Of a stretch of 64,000 bases of DNA, positions 30,690-41,224 are shown piece after piece. The first letter of the stretch is position 1. Each line of letters opens with the position of its first letter. This DNA is from Telmatactis stephensoni (lineage: Eukaryota > Cnidaria > Anthozoa > Actiniaria > Isophelliidae). The notes below the pieces were generated by a model. It ran no database searches, was not told where the DNA came from, and saw only the letters and a list, made by a program, of their open reading frames with translations. The stretch is from assembly GCA_029948255.1 (NCBI GenBank), contig JALIZF010001914.1, positions 744,001 to 808,000 on the forward strand, in the 5' to 3' direction. The position numbers and the translations under genes were made by a program.

Positions 30690-31117
30690 TGAACAGGAAA
30701 AGCTTGGGTTACATGGATTGATCACTCAATTTGGCGTTATTAGAGACGCTTTATTTTGAAAAGTATCGGCATCGTACGTTTGGAGCAGTAACACCTACGA
30801 TCATTAGCAATGAGGGACTGGAAGAGACGGATATTGAACGGTGGGTTGAACGGTGGGTTGAACAGTACATGGATTATTGGGATGAGATGATTGTAGAAAC
30901 ACAGGAATTTGAAATGCTGAGAAACTTGTACAGGGTGCTGTTATTTTCTTGTTTCAAAATGGAGATTGCCTGCATGATGAGTCCGAATCTACCTGTGGAA
31001 GAAGAAGTATTGCAACGCATGTGTTATTTAGTATACAAATGGAGTACTACATCAGGTGCAGGAGGTGCAAGCTGGTGCAGCAACGGCCGGTGCATGGGGA
31101 GTCATAACGGCGACTAG
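30690..31117 (+). pseudogene. unknown helical ORF, frameshifted at its start (left copy)
   Basis: A leading segment (VLSEQEKLGLHGLITQFG) runs into a stop. The next frame (30731-31117) reads LLETLYFEKYRHRTFGAV, then repeated ERWVERWVEQYMDYWDEM, then an amphipathic stretch to YLVYKWSTTSG. No ATG start. No homologue recognised. Confidence 0.4.
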
Positions 31118-31238
31118 TGAGTCACGCGCCGGCGATCCGCTTGCAGTACAGACGTCTTAGAGACCGGGTGCTTCGGTTTTTCGCACAAATCAGTTGAACC
31201 TTCAATCATTACTACTGTTGGATATAAGATCAAACAAA

Positions 31239-31715
31239 ATGGACGAAGATGAAATATGCTGTTGTTTTGAGGGGGTTGATGTGGAACAAAGTCGAAAGAC
31301 GGCTGAAAAATGGCGGAGAAAAGTCATGGGGTTGTTCCGCACCATGCAAACAACAATGTTCGAGATGCATAAAAAATTCACAGAAACTGGCAGATATGTG
31401 TGGATACGTGTGGGACGAGGAAGAAGATGCAAAATGCTGCTGCGGTCAATCAAGAGACTTTGAGCAAGCAATGAAACAATTTTATATAGACGAGTGGGAA
31501 AAAGTGGAGATACATACGTGTCTTGTAGCCGAGCCCTATCCTTGCAGCTGCCTCGAGTGCCGCGATACAGTAAAAAATCTAATGAAAATATATACGAAAG
31601 ACTGACAGATTTTATCTTGGCATACAAAATGGAACAAATGAAATTGTCCAAGAGTGATAACCCCCAATACGATGATTACTGGACAACGTTGTTTGAACAG
31701 CTAAAACATTCTTGA
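31239..31715 (+). pseudogene. Cys-rich gene broken into three frames (left copy)
   Basis: ATG 31239 opens MDEDEICCCFEGVDVEQSRK. The next frame carries CKQQCSRCIKN, KCCCGQSRDFEQAM and YPCSCLECRDTV. The third ends with YERLTDFILAYKMEQ and a stop at 31715. Overlapping open frames with a smooth hand-over look like one zinc-binding protein with two frameshifts. Function unknown. Confidence 0.5.
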
Positions 31716-31778
31716 ATTACTTGAGCACCGGCGCTACCATGAAACAAAAGAAATTAATTCTGTAAATACTCGACGGTT

Positions 31779-31784
31779 TATAAA
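31779..31784 (+). promoter_or_regulatory. TATA box of the 199-aa ORF (left copy)
   Basis: TATAAA 29 bp before an ATG at 31813 and about 42 bp before the 199-aa open frame. It is one of three TATA-ORF pairs in the arm (others at 27237 and 29745). The spacing fits a core promoter rather than chance AT-rich sequence. Confidence 0.5.
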
Positions 31785-31825
31785 AGGTACCTCACAACCC
31801 AAAACCTATCAAATGATCTTTAGCA

Positions 31826-32425
31826 TTGTACTACTCGTCTACTGTTGGTTACGCGATTATTACGAAGGACCCCTTTGGATTGTTCACGAAAGGATCAAGT
31901 GTGAAGATGCAAAACACCCCTCTCGAAGGAAACAAGGTGATCATGACCGTGACTGACGAAGTAGAAGCAGTCGGACGCGTTAAAGTTCGTTTGGTACTTT
32001 CATTCCTATACGGAGAACTTTGTATCAGAAAAGTGCATGAAAGATTTCAATGTGAAGGATGTGTGGAAAACTGGCCCAGCCAAAAAGATCACGAATGTTG
32101 CTTACGAAGTGGAGGGGAAATCTTCGAGAGTTTCTACGACAGTGTAAAAACTGAGATCGATCTTAACATGTTCCACGACCTTTGTGAGCAGTTTACCAAG
32201 CTCGCTGGCATCCCCATGACAACAGCATGGGATGCATTCATCAACAGTCTACCAAGGATGTCTACTCGTTCAGTGTACTTCTTCTGGAAAGACTTGAGGC
32301 ATACGTGCAATTACAAAGAAGAAATCATTGTAGACTTTGTAGACATGATGTGTGATGTACTGAACGGTAAAGCATGGGACTCCAAACCTTATCTGATATT
32401 CAAATCGATTATGATGGATGAATAA
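31826..32425 (+). CDS. 199-aa ORF with CxGC-PSQ-H-CC motif, stop inside AATAAA (left copy)
   Basis: The frame opens at a TTG; ATG 31813 lies in another frame, so an early frameshift is likely. Residues about 68-92 contain HERFQCEGCVENWPSQKDHE followed by CC, a compact Cys/His cluster that should bind zinc. I recall similar CxGCxxxxPSQxxH motifs in uncharacterised proteins of invertebrate Polinton-like elements. The C-terminal half is helical and acidic. TAA (32423-32425) is embedded in AATAAA (32421-32426). No function is known to me. Confidence 0.6.
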   Translation: MYYSSTVGYAIITKDPFGLFTKGSSVKMQNTPLEGNKVIMTVTDEVEAVGRVKVRLVLSFLYGELCIRKVHERFQCEGCVENWPSQKDHECCLRSGGEIFESFYDSVKTEIDLNMFHDLCEQFTKLAGIPMTTAWDAFINSLPRMSTRSVYFFWKDLRHTCNYKEEIIVDFVDMMCDVLNGKAWDSKPYLIFKSIMMDE

Positions 32426-32610
32426 AACTGTTGTTGTTGTTGTTATTGTACACATTGATTTAGTCTTGTGTTTGATATCAAAGGGTAAAGTCATGGGTTG
32501 TGGGTGTTTGAGAACCCTCCCTAATCTAAAATTTGAAAATATCTTTCGAAGAATCCGTTGTGTTCTAGCCTGCTGTGAAGGAAAAGTAGTGATACAGAAC
32601 TCCTATATCG

Positions 32611-33413
32611 ATGGAGACACTCCTAGAGAAACTGTATTACAACGTAAACCAAGGAGTGAGTCTCGGAAGCCTCGATGCCCTTTTCCATGCTGCTAAGAAG
32701 AAAAACAAAAAGATAACGAAAAAACAAGTTCGAGAATGGTTGAAAGCCCAGCGTGTGTATTCCCTCATTGACCGGTGCGAAAACATTTCCGGAGAAACCG
32801 TGTGGTGGTCGGATCCATAGATTCTGCCTGGGAATTGGATTTAATTGACCTTCAGTCTCTCAAGAAATAGAACAGTAACTATCGCTACATCGTTACTTGT
32901 ATCGACGTGCTGTCCAAATTAAACACGCTTGGGTCGTCCCACTTAAAGACGGCCCCACTCGGGTTCAAGCGTTTAAGCAAATCCTAAAAGAGTCGGATCG
33001 CAAACCACAGAAAATCCACACCGATCGCAGAAGTAAATTTACGAATAAAGTTTTCCAAGCGTTTTTCAAAGAAAAGAACATTCAATCATACCACACGTTC
33101 AACGACACCAAAGCTAGCATTGTAAAACGTTTTAATCGAACGCTAAAACACCGCATGGAAAGGTACTATGAAGTATTTGGACGTGTTACCCGAACTGCTC
33201 GAGTCTTATAATCATACATATCATAGAAGTATCAAAAGAGCTCCAGCTTCGGTCAGCAAAAGTAACGAAAAAGACACGTGGATCACACTGTATGGAAATG
33301 AGCCAACGAAGAAGGGATACGCCTTTAAAGTAGGAGATCAAGTCCGCATCTCAAAGTCCAAAGGATGGTTTGAAATTGCGCAATTCTTTGGCTTAGGGAG
33401 GAATTGTTGTTGA
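32611..33413 (+). pseudogene. retroviral-type (rve) integrase of Polinton/adintovirus type, inactivated (left copy)
   Basis: This family joins element ends to target DNA through a D,D-35-E catalytic triad. ATG 32611 starts an N-terminal segment (LDALFHAAKKKNKKITKKQV, then VREWLKAQRVYSLI) that ends at a stop at 32820. The first catalytic Asp region (SAWELDLIDLQ and YIVTCIDVLSK) lies in another frame at about 32817-32916. The second (HTDRRSKFTN) and third (ASIVKRFNRT) lie in the frame 32897-33211. The C-terminal part, with NHTYHRSI and a chromodomain-like KVGDQVRIS, lies in the frame 33168-33413. The catalytic Glu position, normally followed by RFNR, is Lys (33125-33127). With at least three frame breaks and no Glu it cannot be active. 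Confidence 0.85.
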
Positions 33414-33450
33414 GAAGAAAAAGCCCGAGGAGTCGTTAGCAGCAATTGCT

Positions 33451-33929
33451 GTGACTGTAGAGGACCCCAAACCCCACCCCCCATCTCAAAAGTGTGTCGA
33501 TGAAGTGATTGGGGTTTTGCAAAGAGGAAAAAAACAAAAACAAACAACAACAACAACAACAACAACAACAGAAATCCAAGACGGAAGGGAGGTCGCAACG
33601 TTGTCCCGAAAGGCTTTTTACAAGATGAAGATGAAGCAGTGGGCAACGTGGATCAAAAATCGACCTTTGCTGATTAGCGAAGTTTTAATTGACGGAACTG
33701 TTGCTGCTTTTGGCAGACATGGACAGAAAGGTCATGGCGATGCTCATTCGCCAACTGCAAAGTAATTCAGAAATGGTGTGAAGAACTTGTGAGAGCGAGT
33801 GAATTGGCTGAATTGGTGTCTACTCGAGGAAAGAAGAGACAAGCTATTTTGATTGAGGCTCCCACAGAAGCACCACCAGGAGGAGGAAAAAAGCTCAAGG
33901 TTGGCGATGACCTGTGTCATGTAGATTGA
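33451..33929 (+). pseudogene. unknown Lys/Thr-rich gene remnant after the integrase (left copy)
   Basis: An open frame at 33451-33765 begins VEDPKPHPPSQKCVDEVIGV, passes a poly-Thr stretch coded by an ACA microsatellite, and reads KAFYKMKMKQWATWIKNRP. Another frame then carries VIQKWCEELVRASELAELVS and a Gly/Pro-rich end at TGA 33929. It is probably one frameshifted gene. Function unknown. Confidence 0.4.
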
Positions 33930-34164
33930 CAGAGTGATACATTGGGTAAGAGTGGTGTGTTATTTTTTGGGTAAGGTCGCGAAGGAAAGCTCATGAGACA
34001 ATGTGAAAGTATGTTGCCTAGCATAGTGAGTTCTTCGTTTTGTGTGTGGGGGCTCGGTACCTGAAGCTACGAGGGATGCCAAGGGAGCACATTTTTGTGG
34101 AGGAAGGGTGGGCTGAGGACAAAACTTCTTGATTGAAGGCTGGTGGACGAAGGAATTTAGAGAC

Positions 34165-34401
34165 TTAATTGTGAAAATTGTGCTTGGCCATGCATAAAAG
34201 TTTATGTTTTCCTAGTGTAACTAACGTAGATGATGTGGTGTGTAATATACCTATAACGGCATTAGAGCCTAGCGTTGAAAATCCTTGGTATTGGATTAAC
34301 TTGAAAGTCGGCCAAGGGTTGATGGTGAGGCGTAGGTCGAAATATTTGAGAGGGTATTTGCAAGCTACTGTGATACTGTGAGGGCGGTCAGTCGTAGACA
34401 T
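34165..34401 (-). CDS. unknown 78-aa ORF near the centre (left copy)
   Basis: A minus-strand frame reading MSTTDRPHSITVACKYPLKY and then a beta-strand-like stretch (FSTLGSNAVIGILHTTSSTL). An antisense frame of 67 codons also exists. This strand preference, opposite to most ORFs of the arm, is shared with the ORFs at 34858-35200. Possibly a remnant of a structural gene; not recognised. Confidence 0.35.
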   Translation of the reverse strand: MSTTDRPHSITVACKYPLKYFDLRLTINPWPTFKLIQYQGFSTLGSNAVIGILHTTSSTLVTLGKHKLLCMAKHNFHN

Positions 34402-34857
34402 TAGAATTTAAAGGTTTGAACCTGACCTAAAAATGAAAACTTTAAAAGCTGAATTTTCGGTTACTCGCTGTAGCCTTCTTCAGAACTATTTGCAAGCTCA
34501 TACCAAACATATGTTGTCGTTCGTGCGGGCTTCCTGTGTTTTTACTATTGGGTTCCTGTTTACCGAAAAGCTGTAGGTTTCTAAGCCAATTTCAAGATGG
34601 TGGACAATGTGATGTGTTTCATCGCTACAATACCTGCAAGTTTTGATGGAATTTTGGCAGTTTGAGGCTCAAAATTGCAGGAAAAATCAACAAAAACAAA
34701 TCTACGTGACTTCCAAATATGGTAATGCCTGCCCATATATGGAATAGATTTCATGGCCGTGCAAACGACAACTTTTTATAGAGATATGCTTGATATGCGT
34801 AAGGCTCCGAGGGGGCCTAAGATTGATTTTGGGAGGAAACATGCTGTGTTGTCGGAA

Positions 34858-35200
34858 TTATTGATAAATCGTAGTATAGATTGAAATTTGGTGGAAGTGT
34901 TGTATGCTAATAAAATACAAGAGGATCAAGTGTTTGTATGAAGTGCCGCGTTTACGAGAGAGGTTGTATGGACCAAGGGTGATTTGAGATTGACGTTGAG
35001 AGAAGAAGAGTCGTTTTTTTGAAGGAGGCAGAATCCTCCGGGTCAGTGCGTGGTGCGGTTTCGAAACTAGTCCGATTAACTGGGATCTCAAACGCTGTCG
35101 CGGCAGATTGTTTGCAGAAAGGACGGCCGACACTGTTGCGACGAATTAAGCGGTGGCTGAAGCGACGCGCAGACCTTATGACAGACAGATGAGTGTGCAC
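34858..35200 (-). CDS. unknown overlapping basic ORFs next to the palindrome centre (left copy)
   Basis: Two overlapping frames (34952-35200 and 34858-35133) are both Arg/Ser/His-rich: MHTHLSVIRSARRFSHRLIR and MSAVLSANNLPRQRLRSQLI. They start within 25-90 bp of the arm end and read outward. They may be two frames of one broken gene that was cut at the junction. A further short frame starting MFPPKINLRPPRSL follows outward. No family recognised. Confidence 0.35.
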
Positions 35201-35222
35201 TGAGAGCTAGACCGCGGAAGTC

Positions 35223-35253
35223 TCCTACGTAGCCGCCGGCCAAGCCGGCGGCT
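35223..35253. repeat. asymmetric centre of the palindrome with a small hairpin
   Basis: Thirty-one bases separate the arms: TCCTACGT followed by AGCCGCCGGC-CAA-GCCGGCGGCT, a 10-bp stem with a 3-base loop (35231-35253). It is the only GC-rich spot of its kind here. It may be the trace of a hairpin end or of fold-back synthesis. Confidence 0.9.
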
Positions 35254-35275
35254 GACTTCCGCGGTCTAGCTCTCA

Positions 35276-35618
35276 GTGCACACTCATCTGTCTGTCATAA
35301 GGTCTGCGCGTCGCTTCAGCCACCGCTTAATTCGTCGCAACAGTGTCGGCCGTCCTTTCTGCAAACAATCTGCCGCGACAGCGTTTGAGATCCCAGTTAA
35401 TCGGACTAGTTTCGAAACCGCACCACGCACTGACCCGGAGGATTCTGCCTCCTTCAAAAAAACGACTCTTCTTCTCTCAACGTCAATCTCAAATCACCCT
35501 TGGTCCATACAACCTCTCTCGTAAACGCGGCACTTCATACAAACACTTGATCCTCTTGTATTTTATTAGCATACAACACTTCCACCAAATTTCAATCTAT
35601 ACTACGATTTATCAATAA
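35276..35618 (+). CDS. unknown overlapping basic ORFs next to the palindrome centre (right copy)
   Basis: Mirror copy of 34858-35200 (frames 35276-35524 and 35343-35618). The two copies are divergently arranged around the central hairpin. Confidence 0.35.
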
Positions 35619-36074
35619 TTCCGACAACACAGCATGTTTCCTCCCAAAATCAATCTTAGGCCCCCTCGGAGCCTTACGCATATCAAGCATATCTCTATAA
35701 AAAGTTGTCGTTTGTACGGCCATGAAATCTATTCCATATATGGGCAGGCATTACCATATTTGGAAGTCACGTAGATTTGTTTTTGTTGATTTTTCCTGCA
35801 ATTTTGAGCCTCAAACTGCCAAAATTCCATCAAAACTTGCAGGTATTGTAGCGATGAAACACATCACATTGTCCACCATCTTGAAATTGGCTTAGAAACC
35901 TACAGCTTTTCGGTAAACAGGAACCCAATAGTAAAAACACAGGAAGCCCGCACGAACGACAACATATGTTTGGTATGAGCTTGCAAATAGTTCTGAAGAA
36001 GGCTACAGCGAGTAACCGAAAATTCAGCTTTTAAAGTTTTCATTTTTAGGTCAGGTTCAAACCTTTAAATTCTA

Positions 36075-36311
36075 ATGTCTACGACTGACCGCCCTCACAG
36101 TATCACAGTAGCTTGCAAATACCCTCTCAAATATTTCGACCTACGCCTCACCATCAACCCTTGGCCGACTTTCAAGTTAATCCAATACCAAGGATTTTCA
36201 ACGCTAGGCTCTAATGCCGTTATAGGTATATTACACACCACATCATCTACGTTAGTTACACTAGGAAAACATAAACTTTTATGCATGGCCAAGCACAATT
36301 TTCACAATTAA
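36075..36311 (+). CDS. unknown 78-aa ORF near the centre (right copy)
   Basis: Mirror copy of 34165-34401. Confidence 0.35.
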   Translation: MSTTDRPHSITVACKYPLKYFDLRLTINPWPTFKLIQYQGFSTLGSNAVIGILHTTSSTLVTLGKHKLLCMAKHNFHN

Positions 36312-36546
36312 GTCTCTAAATTCCTTCGTCCACCAGCCTTCAATCAAGAAGTTTTGTCCTCAGCCCACCCTTCCTCCACAAAAATGTGCTCCCTTGGCAT
36401 CCCTCGTAGCTTCAGGTACCGAGCCCCCACACACAAAACGAAGAACTCACTATGCTAGGCAACATACTTTCACATTGTCTCATGAGCTTTCCTTCGCGAC
36501 CTTACCCAAAAAATAACACACCACTCTTACCCAATGTATCACTCTG

Positions 36547-37025
36547 TCAATCTACATGACACAGGTCATCGCCAACCTTGAGCTTTTTTCCTCCTCCTGG
36601 TGGTGCTTCTGTGGGAGCCTCAATCAAAATAGCTTGTCTCTTCTTTCCTCGAGTAGACACCAATTCAGCCAATTCACTCGCTCTCACAAGTTCTTCACAC
36701 CATTTCTGAATTACTTTGCAGTTGGCGAATGAGCATCGCCATGACCTTTCTGTCCATGTCTGCCAAAAGCAGCAACAGTTCCGTCAATTAAAACTTCGCT
36801 AATCAGCAAAGGTCGATTTTTGATCCACGTTGCCCACTGCTTCATCTTCATCTTGTAAAAAGCCTTTCGGGACAACGTTGCGACCTCCCTTCCGTCTTGG
36901 ATTTCTGTTGTTGTTGTTGTTGTTGTTGTTGTTTGTTTTTGTTTTTTTCCTCTTTGCAAAACCCCAATCACTTCATCGACACACTTTTGAGATGGGGGGT
37001 GGGGTTTGGGGTCCTCTACAGTCAC
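36547..37025 (-). pseudogene. unknown Lys/Thr-rich gene remnant (right copy)
   Basis: Mirror copy of 33451-33929. Confidence 0.4.
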
Positions 37026-37062
37026 AGCAATTGCTGCTAACGACTCCTCGGGCTTTTTCTTC

Positions 37063-37865
37063 TCAACAACAATTCCTCCCTAAGCCAAAGAATTGCGCAA
37101 TTTCAAACCATCCTTTGGACTTTGAGATGCGGACTTGATCTCCTACTTTAAAGGCGTATCCCTTCTTCGTTGGCTCATTTCCATACAGTGTGATCCACGT
37201 GTCTTTTTCGTTACTTTTGCTGACCGAAGCTGGAGCTCTTTTGATACTTCTATGATATGTATGATTATAAGACTCGAGCAGTTCGGGTAACACGTCCAAA
37301 TACTTCATAGTACCTTTCCATGCGGTGTTTTAGCGTTCGATTAAAACGTTTTACAATGCTAGCTTTGGTGTCGTTGAACGTGTGGTATGATTGAATGTTC
37401 TTTTCTTTGAAAAACGCTTGGAAAACTTTATTCGTAAATTTACTTCTGCGATCGGTGTGGATTTTCTGTGGTTTGCGATCCGACTCTTTTAGGATTTGCT
37501 TAAACGCTTGAACCCGAGTGGGGCCGTCTTTAAGTGGGACGACCCAAGCGTGTTTAATTTGGACAGCACGTCGATACAAGTAACGATGTAGCGATAGTTA
37601 CTGTTCTATTTCTTGAGAGACTGAAGGTCAATTAAATCCAATTCCCAGGCAGAATCTATGGATCCGACCACCACACGGTTTCTCCGGAAATGTTTTCGCA
37701 CCGGTCAATGAGGGAATACACACGCTGGGCTTTCAACCATTCTCGAACTTGTTTTTTCGTTATCTTTTTGTTTTTCTTCTTAGCAGCATGGAAAAGGGCA
37801 TCGAGGCTTCCGAGACTCACTCCTTGGTTTACGTTGTAATACAGTTTCTCTAGGAGTGTCTCCAT
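37063..37865 (-). pseudogene. retroviral-type integrase, inactivated (right copy)
   Basis: Mirror copy of 32611-33413 with the same frame breaks and the same Glu-to-Lys change (37349-37351), so decay preceded the duplication or was homogenised by gene conversion. Confidence 0.85.
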
Positions 37866-38050
37866 CGATATAGGAGTTCTGTATCACTACTTTTCCTTCA
37901 CAGCAGGCTAGAACACAACGGATTCTTCGAAAGATATTTTCAAATTTTAGATTAGGGAGGGTTCTCAAACACCCACAACCCATGACTTTACCCTTTGATA
38001 TCAAACACAAGACTAAATCAATGTGTACAATAACAACAACAACAACAGTT

Positions 38051-38650
38051 TTATTCATCCATCATAATCGATTTGAATATCAGATAAGGTTTGGAGTCCC
38101 ATGCTTTACCGTTCAGTACATCACACATCATGTCTACAAAGTCTACAATGATTTCTTCTTTGTAATTGCACGTATGCCTCAAGTCTTTCCAGAAGAAGTA
38201 CACTGAACGAGTAGACATCCTTGGTAGACTGTTGATGAATGCATCCCATGCTGTTGTCATGGGGATGCCAGCGAGCTTGGTAAACTGCTCACAAAGGTCG
38301 TGGAACATGTTAAGATCGATCTCAGTTTTTACACTGTCGTAGAAACTCTCGAAGATTTCCCCTCCACTTCGTAAGCAACATTCGTGATCTTTTTGGCTGG
38401 GCCAGTTTTCCACACATCCTTCACATTGAAATCTTTCATGCACTTTTCTGATACAAAGTTCTCCGTATAGGAATGAAAGTACCAAACGAACTTTAACGCG
38501 TCCGACTGCTTCTACTTCGTCAGTCACGGTCATGATCACCTTGTTTCCTTCGAGAGGGGTGTTTTGCATCTTCACACTTGATCCTTTCGTGAACAATCCA
38601 AAGGGGTCCTTCGTAATAATCGCGTAACCAACAGTAGACGAGTAGTACAA
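38051..38650 (-). CDS. 199-aa ORF with CxGC-PSQ-H-CC motif (right copy)
   Basis: Mirror copy of 31826-32425, identical in translation, with the same TATA box and the same overlap of stop and AATAAA. Confidence 0.6.
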   Translation of the reverse strand: MYYSSTVGYAIITKDPFGLFTKGSSVKMQNTPLEGNKVIMTVTDEVEAVGRVKVRLVLSFLYGELCIRKVHERFQCEGCVENWPSQKDHECCLRSGGEIFESFYDSVKTEIDLNMFHDLCEQFTKLAGIPMTTAWDAFINSLPRMSTRSVYFFWKDLRHTCNYKEEIIVDFVDMMCDVLNGKAWDSKPYLIFKSIMMDE

Positions 38651-38760
38651 TGCTAAAGATCATTTGATAGGTTTTGGGTTGTGAGGTACCTTTTATAAAC
38701 CGTCGAGTATTTACAGAATTAATTTCTTTTGTTTCATGGTAGCGCCGGTGCTCAAGTAAT

Positions 38761-39237
38761 TCAAGAATGTTTTAGCTGTTCAAACAACGTTGTCCAGTAA
38801 TCATCGTATTGGGGGTTATCACTCTTGGACAATTTCATTTGTTCCATTTTGTATGCCAAGATAAAATCTGTCAGTCTTTCGTATATATTTTCATTAGATT
38901 TTTTACTGTATCGCGGCACTCGAGGCAGCTGCAAGGATAGGGCTCGGCTACAAGACACGTATGTATCTCCACTTTTTCCCACTCGTCTATATAAAATTGT
39001 TTCATTGCTTGCTCAAAGTCTCTTGATTGACCGCAGCAGCATTTTGCATCTTCTTCCTCGTCCCACACGTATCCACACATATCTGCCAGTTTCTGTGAAT
39101 TTTTTATGCATCTCGAACATTGTTGTTTGCATGGTGCGGAACAACCCCATGACTTTTCTCCGCCATTTTTCAGCCGTCTTTCGACTTTGTTCCACATCAA
39201 CCCCCTCAAAACAACAGCATATTTCATCTTCGTCCAT
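38761..39237 (-). pseudogene. Cys-rich gene broken into three frames (right copy)
   Basis: Mirror copy of 31239-31715 with the same two frame breaks. Confidence 0.5.
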
Positions 39238-39358
39238 TTTGTTTGATCTTATATCCAACAGTAGTAATGATTGAAGGTTCAACTGATTTGTGCGAAAAAC
39301 CGAAGCACCCGGTCTCTAAGACGTCTGTACTGCAAGCGGATCGCCGGCGCGTGACTCA

Positions 39359-39786
39359 CTAGTCGCCGTTATGACTCCCCATGCACCGGCCGTTGCTGCA
39401 CCAGCTTGCACCTCCTGCACCTGATGTAGTACTCCATTTGTATACTAAATAACACATGCGTTGCAATACTTCTTCTTCCACAGGTAGATTCGGACTCATC
39501 ATGCAGGCAATCTCCATTTTGAAACAAGAAAATAACAGCACCCTGTACAAGTTTCTCAGCATTTCAAATTCCTGTGTTTCTACAATCATCTCATCCCAAT
39601 AATCCTATGTACTGTTCAACCCACCGTTCAACCCACCGTTCAATATCCGTCTCTTCCAGTCCCTCATTGCTAATGATCGTAGGTGTTACTGCTCCAAACG
39701 TACGATGCCGATACTTTTCAAAATAAAGCGTCTCTAATAACGCCAAATTGAGTGATCAATCCATGTAACCCAAGCTTTTCCTGTTC
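39359..39786 (-). pseudogene. unknown helical ORF, additionally frameshifted (right copy)
   Basis: Mirror of 30690-31117, but one extra base near 39607 breaks the frame in the middle, so only 76 codons remain open (39359-39589). This is an arm-specific mutation that postdates the duplication. Confidence 0.45.
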
Positions 39787-40059
39787 ACTCAAAACTTTTG
39801 CCTCTACCGTCTTTTTGCTAGTTCAGTCTTTGTCATGAAACAAAAGCTCAAATCTTGGAACTGCCTCGGTGAAATGAGCAAATAATAATACCACTTTTCC
39901 TCTTTTCCCTGCTGTCTAAAACCAACTGTTTGATTCCCTCCATCTCACGGGTTATACTCAGTTCAAACACATCAAACACATCCAAGACAATTTTATCAAA
40001 TATCTTTATTTATCACATTTTATATTTCTCTTATGACTCGATCTTAAAAAGTCTGCCCT

Positions 40060-40692
40060 TTATTCGTCCTCCTCCTCATCAATCATCTGGGATTGAGGGC
40101 CTAAACCAAAAGAGGCTTTGGCTTTCTCTTGATCACCTTCACCTTTCTCTTATTTGTTAACAGGAACCATTTCTTCCTCTTCTTCCTCCTCTTCTTCAAC
40201 CATCTCTTCTTCTCTATCGACATCCTTGCTCTCTTGTTGTTTCTTCTGCTTTCTTAATCACACCTCCTGGAACACTTCACGGATTGACAAGTCGCCGTAC
40301 TTTTTCCACCATCCTCTTTCGTTCTGTCGGGTACCACTGAAGCCATAATCAGAGCTTTCGTTGATATAAATCCTCTTACACTGCTTTTTGGGTCTTTTGG
40401 CATCACAGGAAAAAAGGGGGGCTTGTTATGGTTGGGACCGTCAGATTCACACTTTTTTAAGGCCATGTACCACATGCGTTCGCATTTTGGCCGCTCCATC
40501 GCAGAATCCGAAGGATGTTCAGTCAGCGTATATTCTTTAAAACGCGACATCTTCATGAAAGCTTCCTACAAAGCAGCCACGTTCTTTTTAGGGGTCATCA
40601 TATTGCAGCCTAACTTCCGGTTTTTGAAATTCACCGGCGCCACATTTCGTCCAAACCTTCGTAGAATCACATACTGCACATTGCAAGCACAT
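40060..40692 (-). pseudogene. broken acidic-tailed gene (right copy)
   Basis: Mirror copy of 29786-30418. It carries the same stop and frame breaks plus a few substitutions (Leu to Ser after EHP, Arg to Pro in the PFFPV region). Confidence 0.55.
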
Positions 40693-41224
40693 TTTGAAAG
40701 GGTCGCTTTACTGCTTCAGAGTCACTTTTTATAGACAAATCAAGGTCAACCTTGCACTTCATTTTTTTATCCCATGGAACAAAATTTTAGCCCATAAACG
40801 ATTTTTTTAATAGCATGGAACAATTCATATCATTATCATTCCTCACGAAAAACGAGACATGCTCCAACGTGTCAAATCATCCAAACAAAACTAAAATATA
40901 TACAGCATTATTATCATCAACATCTCCATCATTCGGAGTTGAAGAATAAATTCTACTCTCCTTTCCAAAGCGTAATTGAAGACGCATCCCTTCCTCTCCA
41001 AATTCCCTCATTATGAACCTCCCCCACTCAGAATCACCACACTATTATATAATTGTTAAAAGCGTTTGTTTCGGAAGCTAAGCTACAACTTCAGTTAGGA
41101 ACATTACTAAACAAATCCAGCTACAAATTCTATTTTACTAGGACTGATTTCGATCTATTCAATATTTTACAAACAAAACAAAAAAAAACTATTCCTTTAA
41201 GTGACCAATCTTTGCATTCCTTTA

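Larger units (their letters stand above)
22460..35222 (+). repeat. left arm of the palindrome (about 12.76 kb)
   Basis: Nearly identical to the reverse complement of 35254-48054. Differences I noticed: a short GAA tract near 26088-26118 (about 10 units here, about 24 in the right arm), a pure T run near 29288, single-base indels near 30495 and 30870, and scattered substitutions (for example near 28945, 29458, 29758 and 29975-30050). Confidence 0.97.
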
